Part shown: positions 54,507-64,000 of the stretch, piece after piece | Layout: each line of letters starts with the position of its first letter | Position numbering within the stretch: position 1 is the stretch's first letter | Assembly (NCBI GenBank): GCA_039090855.1 | Contig: CM077023.1 | Span: 84,543,127-84,607,126, forward strand | Source of the DNA: Macrothele yani | Taxonomy: Eukaryota > Arthropoda > Arachnida > Araneae > Macrothelidae | Direction: 5' to 3' | DNA length: 64,000 bases | Notes under the pieces: model-generated | Told to the model about the DNA's origin: nothing | What the model saw: only the letters and a program-made list of their open reading frames with translations | Databases searched by the model: none | Position numbers and translations under genes: made by a program

Positions 54507-55671
54507 CACCGATGAGCCATTTTATTATGACCACCCCCAGCCTAGATAAATGAGCGCGCCTGAAGACCGAACGGTGGTGCAGATGAAGTTCACATAGCAG
54601 TATATATACAACCCGAGGACCGGCTTTCGGTTAATAGAGTGTTCGGAGTCAGAATGGGAAAAGCTGCCCATTTATCGGAGTTTGATAAAGGAACGACGAT
54701 CTCGGAAACTGCGCGGCTTCTGGGTTGTTCACGTGCCGCTGTAGTGAGTACGTATCAAAAGTGGTGCACAGATGACCAAACGACGAACAGTTGTCCAGCC
54801 GTGTGTCGTCTGCAGCTCATTGATGCCAGAGGGGAGCGAAGAGTGCCACAGTGCGACAGATCACCCGCAGATACAACGGTGGTGATCAGGGCAATGTGTC
54901 ACAGCACACAGTTCATCGTAGCCTTCTGCGCATGTGCCTGCGCAGCCGAACACCCAACCGAGTCCTCATGCTCACTGCACGTCATCGCCAACAACGCATG
55001 AAATGGGCCCAAGATCAACGAGGTTGGACCGTGGATGATTGGAAGAAAGTGGCCTGGTCTCACGAATCAAGATTCCTGATGCCTCACGTAGACGGCCGAG
55101 CACGGATACACCTATTACCAACGGAAGCTATGGCACCTGGATGCACTGTTGGGAGGAAACAGGCCACCGGCGGCGGTGTTATGCTGTGTGCGATGTTTTC
55201 TCGGGACACTTTAGGCCCCATTATCCCAACAGCACAATCCTTGATAGCTGTCATGTATCTGAACATCGTTGCGGACCAAGTTCACCCATTCATGGCAACT
55301 GTGTTCCCTGCTGCTGATGGCCATTTCCAACAGGATAATGCGCCATATAACACTGCCAGAATCGTTAAGAAATGGTTCGAGGAACATTTTGGTGACTTTC
55401 TGATAATGCCCTAGCATCCAAATTCGCCTGAAATGAACCAAATCGAACATTTGTGACTCGACTTGGAAAAGCGGGTTCGCGCTAAATCACGACTAACCCG
55501 AAATGTACGGGAACTGGAGGACTAGCTGTTAACGTTATGGTACCAGATACCCTAGGATACCTATTGCCACCTCATAGAATCAATGCCTTGCCGAGTGGCC
55601 GCTGTTTTGCTGGCTAAAAGGGGTCCTACAGCTTATTAGAATGGTGGTCATAATGTAATGGCTCATCGATA
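54507..55671 (+). mobile_element. Tc1-type transposon (DD36E-like), complete ends
   Basis: TA-flanked (54505-54506 and 55672-55673). TIRs CACCGATGAGCCATTTTATT and, reverse complemented from the right, TATCGATGAGCCATTACATT, followed by ATGACCACC on both sides. 1,165 bp. Shares TIR core and protein type with the remnant at 1455. Confidence 0.88.
54654..55639 (+). pseudogene. DD36E-type Tc1 transposase, frameshift plus stops
   Basis: Start MGKAAHLSEFDKGTTISETARLLGCSRAAV (helix-turn-helix). The frame changes between about 54850 and 54900. Then DDWKKVAWSHESRFLM (usual D of SDESRF reads H), GHFQQDNAPYNTARIVKKWFEEHFG, and after an in-frame TAG in place of the usual W, HPNSPEMNQIEHL with a TGA where W is expected. 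36 positions lie between second D and E. Ends MPCRVAAVLLAKRGPTAY. The first catalytic D is lost. Confidence 0.82.
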
Positions 55672-55673
55672 TA

Positions 55674-56460
55674 TGTTTTTCTATAAAATTTATTGGATCT
55701 TCAGTTAATTTTCAAGAACTGAGGTTTTTTCATATACAGTGTCATCGGTATTCAGATGGTGAATTTTGCTTTTCAGTCACGTTTTACTGAATGCAACTAT
55801 TGTTTAAGCAGGTAAAGAAAGAGGTGGCATGAAGCCTATCTTTATTGCCCTTGCATCTGCACAGGAAGGCAGATTGAGTTATGAAAAAAGGGCCCGCCGT
55901 TAGCCAAGGGGACGCAAAAAGGGAGAGCAGATATGAGGACCGGTGTTTCATACACTTTAGCCAAACATTTGATTAAGTAAATGGCATGAGGGGGAAGGAG
56001 GAATGAGAAGTTATTGATTTGAGGGCCGGTCGTTGAGTGATAAGATGAAGAATAAGGAAAGGGTTAGCCAGCGTGAGAGATGCGATGACGATCTAAACCA
56101 GAATGGGTTAACAAAGGACCAAAGAAACCGTATATAGAAGAGTTTTGACATAAAGAGCTATTATACGCTTGCACTCCTTTTTCCCTATATGGTTTGTTGC
56201 AAAGTAGTAGAAAGTGCTCTTGATAAAGATGAGAAGTAAATAATTAAATACACAGTTATTTCTCCAAAGAACTGAAAGGGAATTCTTTTTCTTGGCTGTT
56301 TTATTCTTCCAAATACTAAAACATTTATTAATCCAAATACTTAAAGAAGTTCTTCAGAGAAATGCTCTAGTTAAAACTATAAATATACGTGTATTTGCAA
56401 AAACAACATTGTACAAACATGCATATAACATTTCATTATTGTGTGACACACTTTGCAGAG
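55674..56460. other. Unassigned DNA
   Basis: Purine-rich on the plus strand from 55800 to 56110; no gene recognised. Confidence 0.4.
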
Positions 56461-56465
56461 TCATT

Positions 56466-56589
56466 CCCAGGTAGTACTCACAGCCTTGCACTTTAACATT
56501 GGTCTAACGCTGAGCCACCGTCTTCTATTCCTAAAAGACGGTGGCCCAGTGTTGGGCCTACGTTACATTACAAAGCTGTGCTACCTGGG
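56466..56589. repeat. Long imperfect hairpin (about 55-bp arms)
   Basis: Arms 56466-56522 and about 56534-56589 around an 11-base loop. The inner 12 bp (GCCACCGTCTT with AAGACGGTGGC) and outer 9 bp (CCCAGGTAG with CTACCTGGG) are perfect, with mismatches between. Small fold-back element or hairpin RNA candidate. Confidence 0.8.
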
Positions 56590-56854
56590 TTATTAGATCT
56601 ACACCGATCATATTTTTTATAATGGAAAAATTGATTTATTGATTGGGCAACAGCATATTCACAAACGTATTCCAAAGTAAGAAATTAAAATTTGGTGGGA
56701 AGCATTGCCTATATCGAAAGATGTTTAAACTGATCATAAATTCGCATAAATTTTTCAGACAATTTCTTCGCAGAACGTTTTCTTACAACTGAGATTTCTT
56801 AAACTTAAATTTCTCGCCGATGACGCCTGTAAGCAATCGTTATACACTGAATAA

Positions 56855-57950
56855 GTTTCGCATTAGGAACACCTACCTAATAACTCGTTGATTCCCTTTT
56901 CGGTGCGATCACGGCTCGCAGACGACTAAGAAGAGATTCTAAGAGTTATCAAACATCCTCCACGCGTAACTTGACCAATGACCACTGCGGCAGCTCCGTA
57001 AGTTTCCTCAAATTCCGTGGAGGAGCATCAGCAGTTTTCACACCTCTTTCTATCATATCCCACAAATATTCAATTGGGTAACAGTCAGGGAAGTTTTGGA
57101 GCCACGAGCCCAATGACACTGTGCGTTGTCCTGTTGAAAGATGGCACTGTATCTGGATGAACCTCCTGAAGATACTCATGGAGATGATCGGCTACCATGT
57201 CCCTGTAACGTCCACCATTCAGTGTTTGTAGGATGATAACCATCGGACGTAGGGCTTGCAAGGGAAAAGCTTCCCAGGCCATAACACCACCTACACCGAC
57301 CTGTTGAGCCCCAACTGTGCAACCAAGGGATAGGGCTTCATGCTGCTTACGCCATATATGAACTTGGCCATTATCATGGTGCAGCAAGAAGTGGAACTCA
57401 TCACTTCACATGACCTTCCATCCCTTGAGGGTCCATTGCTGACATTTCTTGGCCCATGCGAGGAGTTGCTTGCGATAACTGGGTGTGATCATGGGTACCC
57501 TCGTTGGTCTCCAGCTGTGGAACCTCAGGCGAAGCAAGGTCTGGAGCATGTGTAAATAGGTCGAACTACACCTCTGTTGTACTGGCCACTGGTGGGAGAG
57601 CTGGGTGACTGTTGCATGTCGTCGCTGAGACACCAGTCGTAACACATGACGCTCACCTCTAGGATCAACCGCGCTTGGCTGACCGATGTGAGCCCTTCTG
57701 CTGGATGCCTGTGCATGTTTAATTCAGTTCTGGTACACCCTTGATACAGATGTACAGGAAAAGCTAACAAGTGCAGCTGTTTCCGAAATACTGGCACCTG
57801 CCATCCGGGCCCGAACTATCTGGCCGCGGTCAAATTGGCTTAAGCAGCCACAATTCATCATTACTGAAAAACGTTTATAGATTACGTACGGAGGATAGTG
57901 TGCACAATTTATAGTAGCAGTACGTGACGTTGATATCACGTGTTATTGCT
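56855..57950 (-). mobile_element. Tc1-type transposon remnant
   Basis: Transposase in correct order on the minus strand. A possible left end TA then CACTGAATAAGTTTCGC at about 56846, but no matching right end was found. Ends approximate. Confidence 0.65.
56949..57861 (-). pseudogene. Broken Tc1-type transposase
   Basis: N-terminus MNCGCLSQFDRGQIVRARMAGASISETAALV followed by CTSVSRVYQN and a stop. Then, through several frames: PRGERHVLRLVSQRRHATVTQLSHQW, WAKKCQQWTLKGWKVM, SDEFHFLLHHDNGQVHIWRK, GVGGVMAWEAFPLQALRPMV, and PIEYLWDMIERGVK. The second D region (SFNRTTHSV) is out of frame. Confidence 0.75.
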
Positions 57951-57994
57951 CCGAATATGTAAAACGGGGGAAGGATGTTCCTACTGTAAAGCTA

Positions 57995-58082
57995 ACTCAG
58001 TGTATAAAGGAAAGCTGTAAACTGGGCCCTATCCGGGAGACCCGGATTCGATTCCCGCTCCAGGACGACGAAATTTACAAGT
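57995..58082 (+). other. tRNA-like sequence, unclassified
   Basis: B box GGATTCGATTCCC and a weak A box (CTAACTCAGTGTATAAAGG), followed by GACGACGAAATTTACAAG, which recalls GACGGAGAAATTTACTTCG after the tRNA-like module of the miniature LTR element. Could be a decayed LTR fragment or another SINE. Confidence 0.4.
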
Positions 58083-58269
58083 TTTTGGATATCTGACTTA
58101 ACATCCATGCCATATTTACCCCAATAAATAGATTGACATTTTCCAAATTTGTATTGTACAATGGTGTTATTCCGTATTTCATTCACTGACTTTATAGACA
58201 AAAGAATAATAGAAATTTTAGGTTTATTCTTCGTTGACGAAATCTCCTCACTGAGTTTATGTCATAATA

Positions 58270-59515
58270 CACTGGTTTCCATAAATTAAGAAAACAAGAA
58301 CAGAAAAATCGCGATTACTTGTGAAAAAAAAAAAAAAAACAGTTGAAAACGCACAAAATTTGGGTATGAGACGTGAAATGTAATGCAGAGTCAGGGTATC
58401 GTGGCGATGGCATTGGTTTATGCAAATGAGCCGCAGAACAAAGTGGGCTGTTGCAGAGGTACGCGTCACATCGCTTGCTGAGTGTAGAGAAAAGATTTTG
58501 GGATAACAGATTTGTTATAACGGCTGGGAGACTTCATTTAGCCGATGAACTGAGATGGAGAGCAATCGGAAGACTGGAGGCAGGACAAAGTCTGGTGGAA
58601 GTTGCAAGATGGCTGCATGTTAATCCTTCTGTAGTCCATGGACTGTAAAACCAATTTCAAAATATGCATTCAGCTTCCCGAAAGTACAGAGAAGAAAGAT
58701 CAATGACTAGAACCTCCATGGATGGCCGATATCTCCGATTAACTGAACGGGGGAACAGGACGGCTACATCAACGCAACTGCGATTTGCCCTTGCTGCGGC
58801 ATCAGGAACGGTGGTATCTGCTTCTAATATAGGCTCCACGACGACGGAATTGATGCTATGCGACCAGACCGTCTCTTATCACCTATCACAGGGAGGAGCG
58901 TTTGAATTGGGCAAGACTTCACGTCAGTTGGACTGAATACAATTAGAGGTCAGTGCTTTTCATAGATGAATTCCGATTTGCTTTGCAGAGATATTTTAGG
59001 CGTGCTTTGATCTGGAGAGAACGAAAGACACGCTATCATTCCTCAATGACCCTTGAAAGTGACACTCATGGTGGTAGTAGCATGCTGGTTCGAGGGGACA
59101 TCTCATTAGGTGGACGCACAGAGCTCTATGTGCTTCCGAAAAAAAATATGAATGCTCGACGCTACAAGGACGATGTCCTGGACCCCTGTGTTTGCCCGTA
59201 TGCAGGTGTCATAGGAGGTACATTTCTCCTACAAGACGATAACGATCGTTCCGACCGAGAGAGGCTGGTAGAACAATATTCTCAAGAGGAGAGCATTGTC
59301 CATGCGAATCAACTAGCCAGGTCTCCCCAGCTTAATCCTATCGAGCATGTCTGGGTGACCTCAACCCCCTTCCGCAAGACCTGGAGTGGCTTAGACAATG
59401 GCCTTTACTATCTACTGAGCTCTTAGACACCATCATTAACCGCATGAAACACCGCTGTGATGCCTACATTGCTATGAGATATGACCTCACTCTCTATTGA
59501 GGTACTTTGGCTATT
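58270..59515 (+). mobile_element. Tc1-type transposon (DD34E), right end missing
   Basis: Left end TA then CACTGGTTTCCATAAATTAA at 58270. The matching inverted repeat is not present downstream, so the right end is deleted or rearranged. Confidence 0.7.
58526..59500 (+). pseudogene. Broken Tc1 transposase
   Basis: Pieces in order: LADELRWRAIGRLEAGQSLVEVARWLHVNPSVVHGL (helix-turn-helix), NRTATSTQLRFALAAASG, LFIDEFRFALQRYFRRALIWRER (first D), TFLLQDDNDRSDRERLVEQYS (second D) and SPQLNPIEHVW (E), with 34 residues between second D and E. Stops at about 58648 and 58934 and frame changes break it. Confidence 0.78.
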
Positions 59516-59535
59516 TCATTTTGACATCCTGATTT

Positions 59536-59588
59536 CGTATGTGGTCACTTTTTTCGGGATTCATCCCGACACAAGGTGACCACATACG
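59536..59588. repeat. Perfect 13-bp hairpin with a second inner hairpin
   Basis: Outer arms CGTATGTGGTCAC (59536-59548) and GTGACCACATACG (59576-59588); inner arms TCGGGA (59554-59559) and TCCCGA (59564-59569). Confidence 0.85.
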
Positions 59589-60238
59589 TTACGTTATGTT
59601 TTAGGATCTGCGACGTATACTTTACTTTAACTTTACTTTTTAGTTACTTTCTGTACGTAAATTTGAGTTCATTCTGTAACGTATACGAGATAAGTAAGTT
59701 CTCGTGGACAGGTTCTTTTCTCCATTTGTTGTTTTTCCTGCACGACCAGTTGGCGTGTCAAAATTTCTTTTTTTCGTGTGGGCCTATGCATTCTTTTTTG
59801 TGTATATATGTGTTTTTTTTTATATTTCTTCTATGTCCATCTACTAATCCAAATTTTTTTATATATATCTATGTGCTTAGGGGTAAAATAATAAAATTTG
59901 TACTGTTAGGCAGCTCCAGGCAATCTTCGCTGCTGATACAGTTGGTGTGTATTCAACGAATAATGAGAACGTAATTTAAAATTAAAAAAGTGATTCCTGC
60001 TAGGCAGAATAAAAGGAAGGTATGCCGATGCAGGTTTGTTTTGTTCAAAAATACAAGTGTTTCACAGACGAATACAGATTTCTTGATTTTGTCATGCCAA
60101 GTTTGAGATAGTACATACTGCTGCCACCAAACAACAAAACAAAAAAGAGGTCGATAAACGTCAATCAACGAAGTGTAAGACTTACACTCCAAAATTGATA
60201 GGTTTTTCGAAAAACAAAAAGGAAAAAAAAAAAAAAAT

Positions 60239-60252
60239 TAAGGGGGAGATGA
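60239..60252 (+). other. Polypurine tract of an LTR retrotransposon
   Basis: AAGGGGGAGATGA after a long A run, identical to the tract of miniature element copy 1. It directly precedes TGTAACGTA. Confidence 0.65.
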
Positions 60253-60660
60253 TGTAACGTATACTCTAGATTCACTTTCCTTTTGATTTTACTATCTCTG
60301 GTTATTTTATTTTTCTATGTAAATTATCTTCTTACTGAACGAGATGTTATTTCACCCGCTGAATAAGATCTGGCAATGAGTGTAAGTCATGACGTGGTGG
60401 TAGCCAGTATAAATAGGCGCGTTCAACGATGTATAGGGAGAGCGTTTGTTGTTGTATAGGGAGAGCGTTTGTTTATGTGGAGAGCTGTTGTTTATGTGTC
60501 AGAGAGCTGTTATTTATGAATGTAGAGCTTCGTTCATGTGCAAGGAGCTACGTGTTATTTGAGTAGCTGTGTGTGAAGTGTGTGTGATGATACCAGTAGA
60601 AGTTCATAATAAAAGGTTTTAAGTAAGTACGTTTTTCTCAGTTCATAGTACTGTCAGACC
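60253..60660 (+). repeat. Candidate LTR (3') of a related, larger LTR element
   Basis: Begins TGTAACGTATAC straight after the polypurine tract. Contains a good TATA box (TATAAATA, 60408-60415) and AATAAA at 60608-60613, the order expected in an LTR. It also has short tandem repeats (GTATAGGGAGAGCGTTTGTT, 60431-60475). No second LTR copy, gag or pol was found upstream, and the 3' limit is unknown (60660 to about 60980). No tRNA-like module. Confidence 0.5.
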
Positions 60661-63600
60661 TCTGTCTGGCTGTTAGGTTTATTTCATTTTGTGTTATTAG
60701 TAACAACCAGCATAAGACTTTATTCATCTTAATTACCACTACAACATTACTACCAGTTATAAACTTGTTCATTATTATTACTACACTACTAGCAGGAAAG
60801 TTTATTCATAATTAATAACACAACAACCATTAGCTTACAAGAAGCTGAATTCATCATAATTCAGTAGCAGAAGCATTATAAAGCATTATACTTAGCTTAG
60901 TACAAGCATTGAATTCATTATAATAGTAGTAAAAGCCTTATTCATTATAATTCTCCCTAGCGTTTTTTAAAGTTAACGTTATATCTTCTCTCTCGCAAGA
61001 TGATGGTTGGCAACACTTTGAGATTGGAACGTATGACGTACGTACGGGTCCAATGAAAACTGGAAGATATATAATGTGTGAGCAGCAGAAAAGGTGTGGA
61101 GATGGTAGTATGATGATATAATAGTAGTTGCGGAAGTTGAGTTACTTGAAGTGGTGATTTCTTCACATCTGCATATTATATATTTAGTGTTGGTGTTTTG
61201 TTTTTCGTTAAACGTTATCTCACAAGTAATTGGGATTACTTCGCTAATATTGTTGAAGACTGAGTTGTGCTAAAGGAGTTTTGGCTGAATCAAGACTAAC
61301 TGTAAGTAACTTTTTCTCGACGTTTTCCTTGAATGACTCCTGTTTCACTGTATGTGAAGTTTTTGAGAACTGATTTATGTAGTGTTTAGTCTATTATACT
61401 TACGCGAACATTACAGATCTTTCTCTAACTTACGATATGATAGAGGTTTTCAGCAAATTTGATAACATTTCGTCATGTATTTTTGTGAGTTATAGTGATT
61501 TTTCTGTTTTTTCCTATATTTATGGGGGAAAAATAGAAAAATAAAGCATCATGTTTTCTCGATTAAATGATGGTCGCTTTTTGGAACTGCTGCAGAAAGA
61601 TTAGTGACACCTTATTGGTCAAATATTTTAATTTATTCTGCGTAGGATCTGCCACGTTTGGCACATTTACTCACCTGGTAAGCTGCGCTCATCATAATTG
61701 CTGGAGTGAATATGAAGTGCAATTTGAAACAGCATATGTAATAGTGAGCGGGAAAATCTCATATACTGAAAATCTGGGTAGTTTAATTTGAACCCGGACC
61801 CCAGTAACCATAATATTAGAAACGACATTGCATTCAGTGGTTTCTCACAAACTTGTGTGGGAAGATATATTTACGTATGAATTAAGCGCATTTGTCGGCG
61901 TAAAACATCTAAGGTCTGCAAATAAAAAAAATATCTTTCAGTCATCATCACAATCTCATGGCAAACTAAAGCAGTGATGACCATGTTTTTCTTACCTGTC
62001 CTACAACAGGAAAAAGACAGTCACCATTTCGCACATTATCAAACTACCAATGCCGTTTTGTTTCTGCCTTCCAGAGGGCGATAGAGAGAAAAAAAGAAAA
62101 AGGGAGAGACTATAATAATAATAATTATGTTCGACCTTGGCCTGAAAAAAAAAATAAAAATAAAACGCCTGTCTCCTAGAAAAAAAAAATGGCAGAAGGA
62201 GAAGGGGGGATCTGCTTCTTCCGAAGAAGTGGCTAAGCGTAATTATCAGTTTATTCATTCAGAGACAACGCATTAGTGATTAATCACCTTCACTGTCAAC
62301 AAGGGTATGATTCGGAGCAGTAACAAATACCATCTACGTTAAACCTTAAAATATGCACATTTTTGTTTGCTTTTTTGAGCAGAACTCTCCGACAATCGCA
62401 CCACGACGGGAAAAATTACCTGCATCGAGGATTGATTACTTTCGCGCCATAATAAAGAAGAGGATGCTATTGTCTAGAACTGAATCAAAACCAACAAAGC
62501 AGCATGTCTATTGTCAAATGTTGTCAAATAAGCCGATATATTTGGTCAATGCTCCATTCGAAAGGCATGAAACTGTATCTTGGAAATTCTGAGCAGAAAA
62601 AAAGGAGGAACTAAAATGGACAGAAAAGAATGATGAGGAAAAACGAAAAAATATTGGAAATCAATGAAGTTCCTCAATAATCTTATTCCTGACTATTCAC
62701 AAGTCCTTTCTTTCCCCAGTTCAACGAATAACAGTGGAAGCTGAAGGGCCGAAAAAAAAAAAAGAATAAATAAATAAAAGAGAAGTGAAAGTAAAGGGAC
62801 GAGTGGGGAGACGCTGGAATGAGGGCGGAGAGTTTCATTGGTTCTTTTGGATGATAGGAGAGCTGCAAGAGGATGACGGACTGAAGACGTTTGAAAAATG
62901 AGCCTGAAATTCTCCAGTTTTAACGGTTGGCCTATCAAATTTCCACTAGGAAGTCTGGGGAACCGTTTTGGTTCAAATTTCCGCGATGTTATACGAGAAC
63001 ACGTCTGAAATAAAAGGAGAGCGATCTAGTGGTCACGGCTATGCCCTAATCGCGATTCCTATAGATCTCCTTTTAGATTACCTCATCTCGGCAACTGTGA
63101 ATTTTATCACACTACAAAAGCCTAATACAGCGAACAGTTCTAAAATGCATGATACCTATTTAACCTACAACTATTTAAATATAAATACCTACAACTAATT
63201 AAATAGCTAGAGGAAGTAGACTTTGTTCACAATTTTTTTAATTATTCGATTCACATCACTGAAAAGTACTCATATGATCATGGAGATTTTTGAATGAGAT
63301 CGAATAAGCGGCATTCATTACTGATGAAATTTTTCGTCAATCCATGCTTCACTGTTTCTAATATGTGCCACCTATAACCAATAGATTGTATGACTTGGAT
63401 CTGTTAGCAACAAATGTAAAAAGTTTCTAAAGGAAACATTATCACGGCGATCTAAAGATTCCTCCCAAGGGCTAATTCCGGTTTTTGGATCCAGTTTTGA
63501 TCAAGAGCAGCAGGAACGCCTTATTTTACCGCTCCCTTGGAGAAAACCATGTTTAAAAATAAGAAGTATATTCCGAAATATTAAGTTCTTTTTCGATAGG

Positions 63601-64000
63601 TATAGTTTCATTATTATGGTCATAAAGTACCCCCATTTAAGAGTAAAACCCCTTTCTTGTAGAAGTCCGAAAATCTTGTGTAACATTGAGATTTATCTAT
63701 CGCGCAAGAATTCCCTCTGATCTGAAAATATTCCTGTATTTCATTGATCAGGAATTTACCTTTCATTCTCAAATTTAATCGATTATCCAGCTGGTTAGTC
63801 AAGAACAGCGGCATTTTGCTTTTCCATTGTCCAATTGGATAGTTCGCACCTGTATATCAGAGGAGTAGCTTTGTGCGAAGACAACAGTGTGCACGCTTTT
63901 TCTTTTGACATTCATATTTTTGTTTCGCCGTGGAAGGTAAATCAGAGAGAGAGCAGTTGAAGTAGAATGACTGATGTCTAGATGGTGTTAAGCGGCGCTA
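60661..64000. other. AT-rich unassigned DNA
   Basis: No gene recognised. ATTCATTATAAT-like words recur at 60720-60950; otherwise simple runs. Possible continuation of the LTR to about 60980. Confidence 0.4.

Noticed and set aside
60431..60540. Tandem repeats as an independent minisatellite
   Set aside because: They sit between TATA box and AATAAA of the candidate LTR and are more simply part of it.
62353..62592. 79-codon ORF in unique DNA
   Set aside because: No domain, no neighbouring exon-like frames, length compatible with chance in 64 kb.

Overview
This window is intergenic, repeat-dominated DNA from an animal nuclear genome. The best guess is an arthropod, probably an insect. The reasons are AT-rich unique DNA, many Tc1/mariner-type transposons including a transposase with the N-terminal helix-turn-helix commonly labelled DUF4817 in insect genomes, several copies of an RTE-clade LINE, and tRNA-headed SINEs. 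I found no convincing host protein-coding gene, rRNA or functional tRNA gene. Nearly every supported coding region belongs to a mobile element.

Layout. 1-9.5 kb: a miniature LTR retrotransposon whose LTRs carry a tRNA-like sequence, a DD36E-type Tc1 remnant split by a SINE, a small hAT-type non-autonomous element, a nearly intact DD34E Tc1 element, and a DD41D mariner-type element with about 280-bp terminal inverted repeats (TIRs). 9.5-15 kb: two RTE LINEs in tandem, the second with a 990-codon endonuclease/reverse-transcriptase ORF. 16.5-18.7 kb: a nest in which a tRNA-LTR miniature element holds a SINE that holds a fold-back element, beside a SINE-in-SINE. 20-25.5 kb: decayed mariner and RTE pieces, hairpins, the first (truncated) copy of a complex satellite, and a Tc1 fragment. 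27-31.2 kb: a pyrimidine-skewed block, an RTE tail and a mariner element. 33-37.6 kb: a Tc1 remnant, a 40-bp tandem repeat, and a 456-bp higher-order satellite whose every subunit carries a CTCF-core-like box. 39.5-50.7 kb: SINEs, two Tc1 elements (one GC-rich), and an RTE copy sitting inside a 33-bp minisatellite. 50.9-59.6 kb: an RTE tail joined to a mariner remnant that carries a second complete tRNA-LTR miniature element, then three more Tc1-type elements. 59.6-64 kb: a strong hairpin, a polypurine tract with an apparent LTR start, and unique AT-rich DNA.

How the parts fit together. The RTE reverse transcriptase may supply SINE mobility, but the SINEs end in poly-A whereas the RTE ends in a TGA-type repeat, so the link is unproven. 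The miniature LTR elements have no coding capacity and must borrow a Ty3/Ty1-type machinery. The polypurine tract and LTR start near 60.24 kb share 22 identical bases with the miniature element and may mark that helper family. The most unusual observations are the LTRs with an embedded 72-nt tRNA-like module and the regularly spaced CTCF-like boxes of the 456-bp satellite. All alignments and counts were made by eye.
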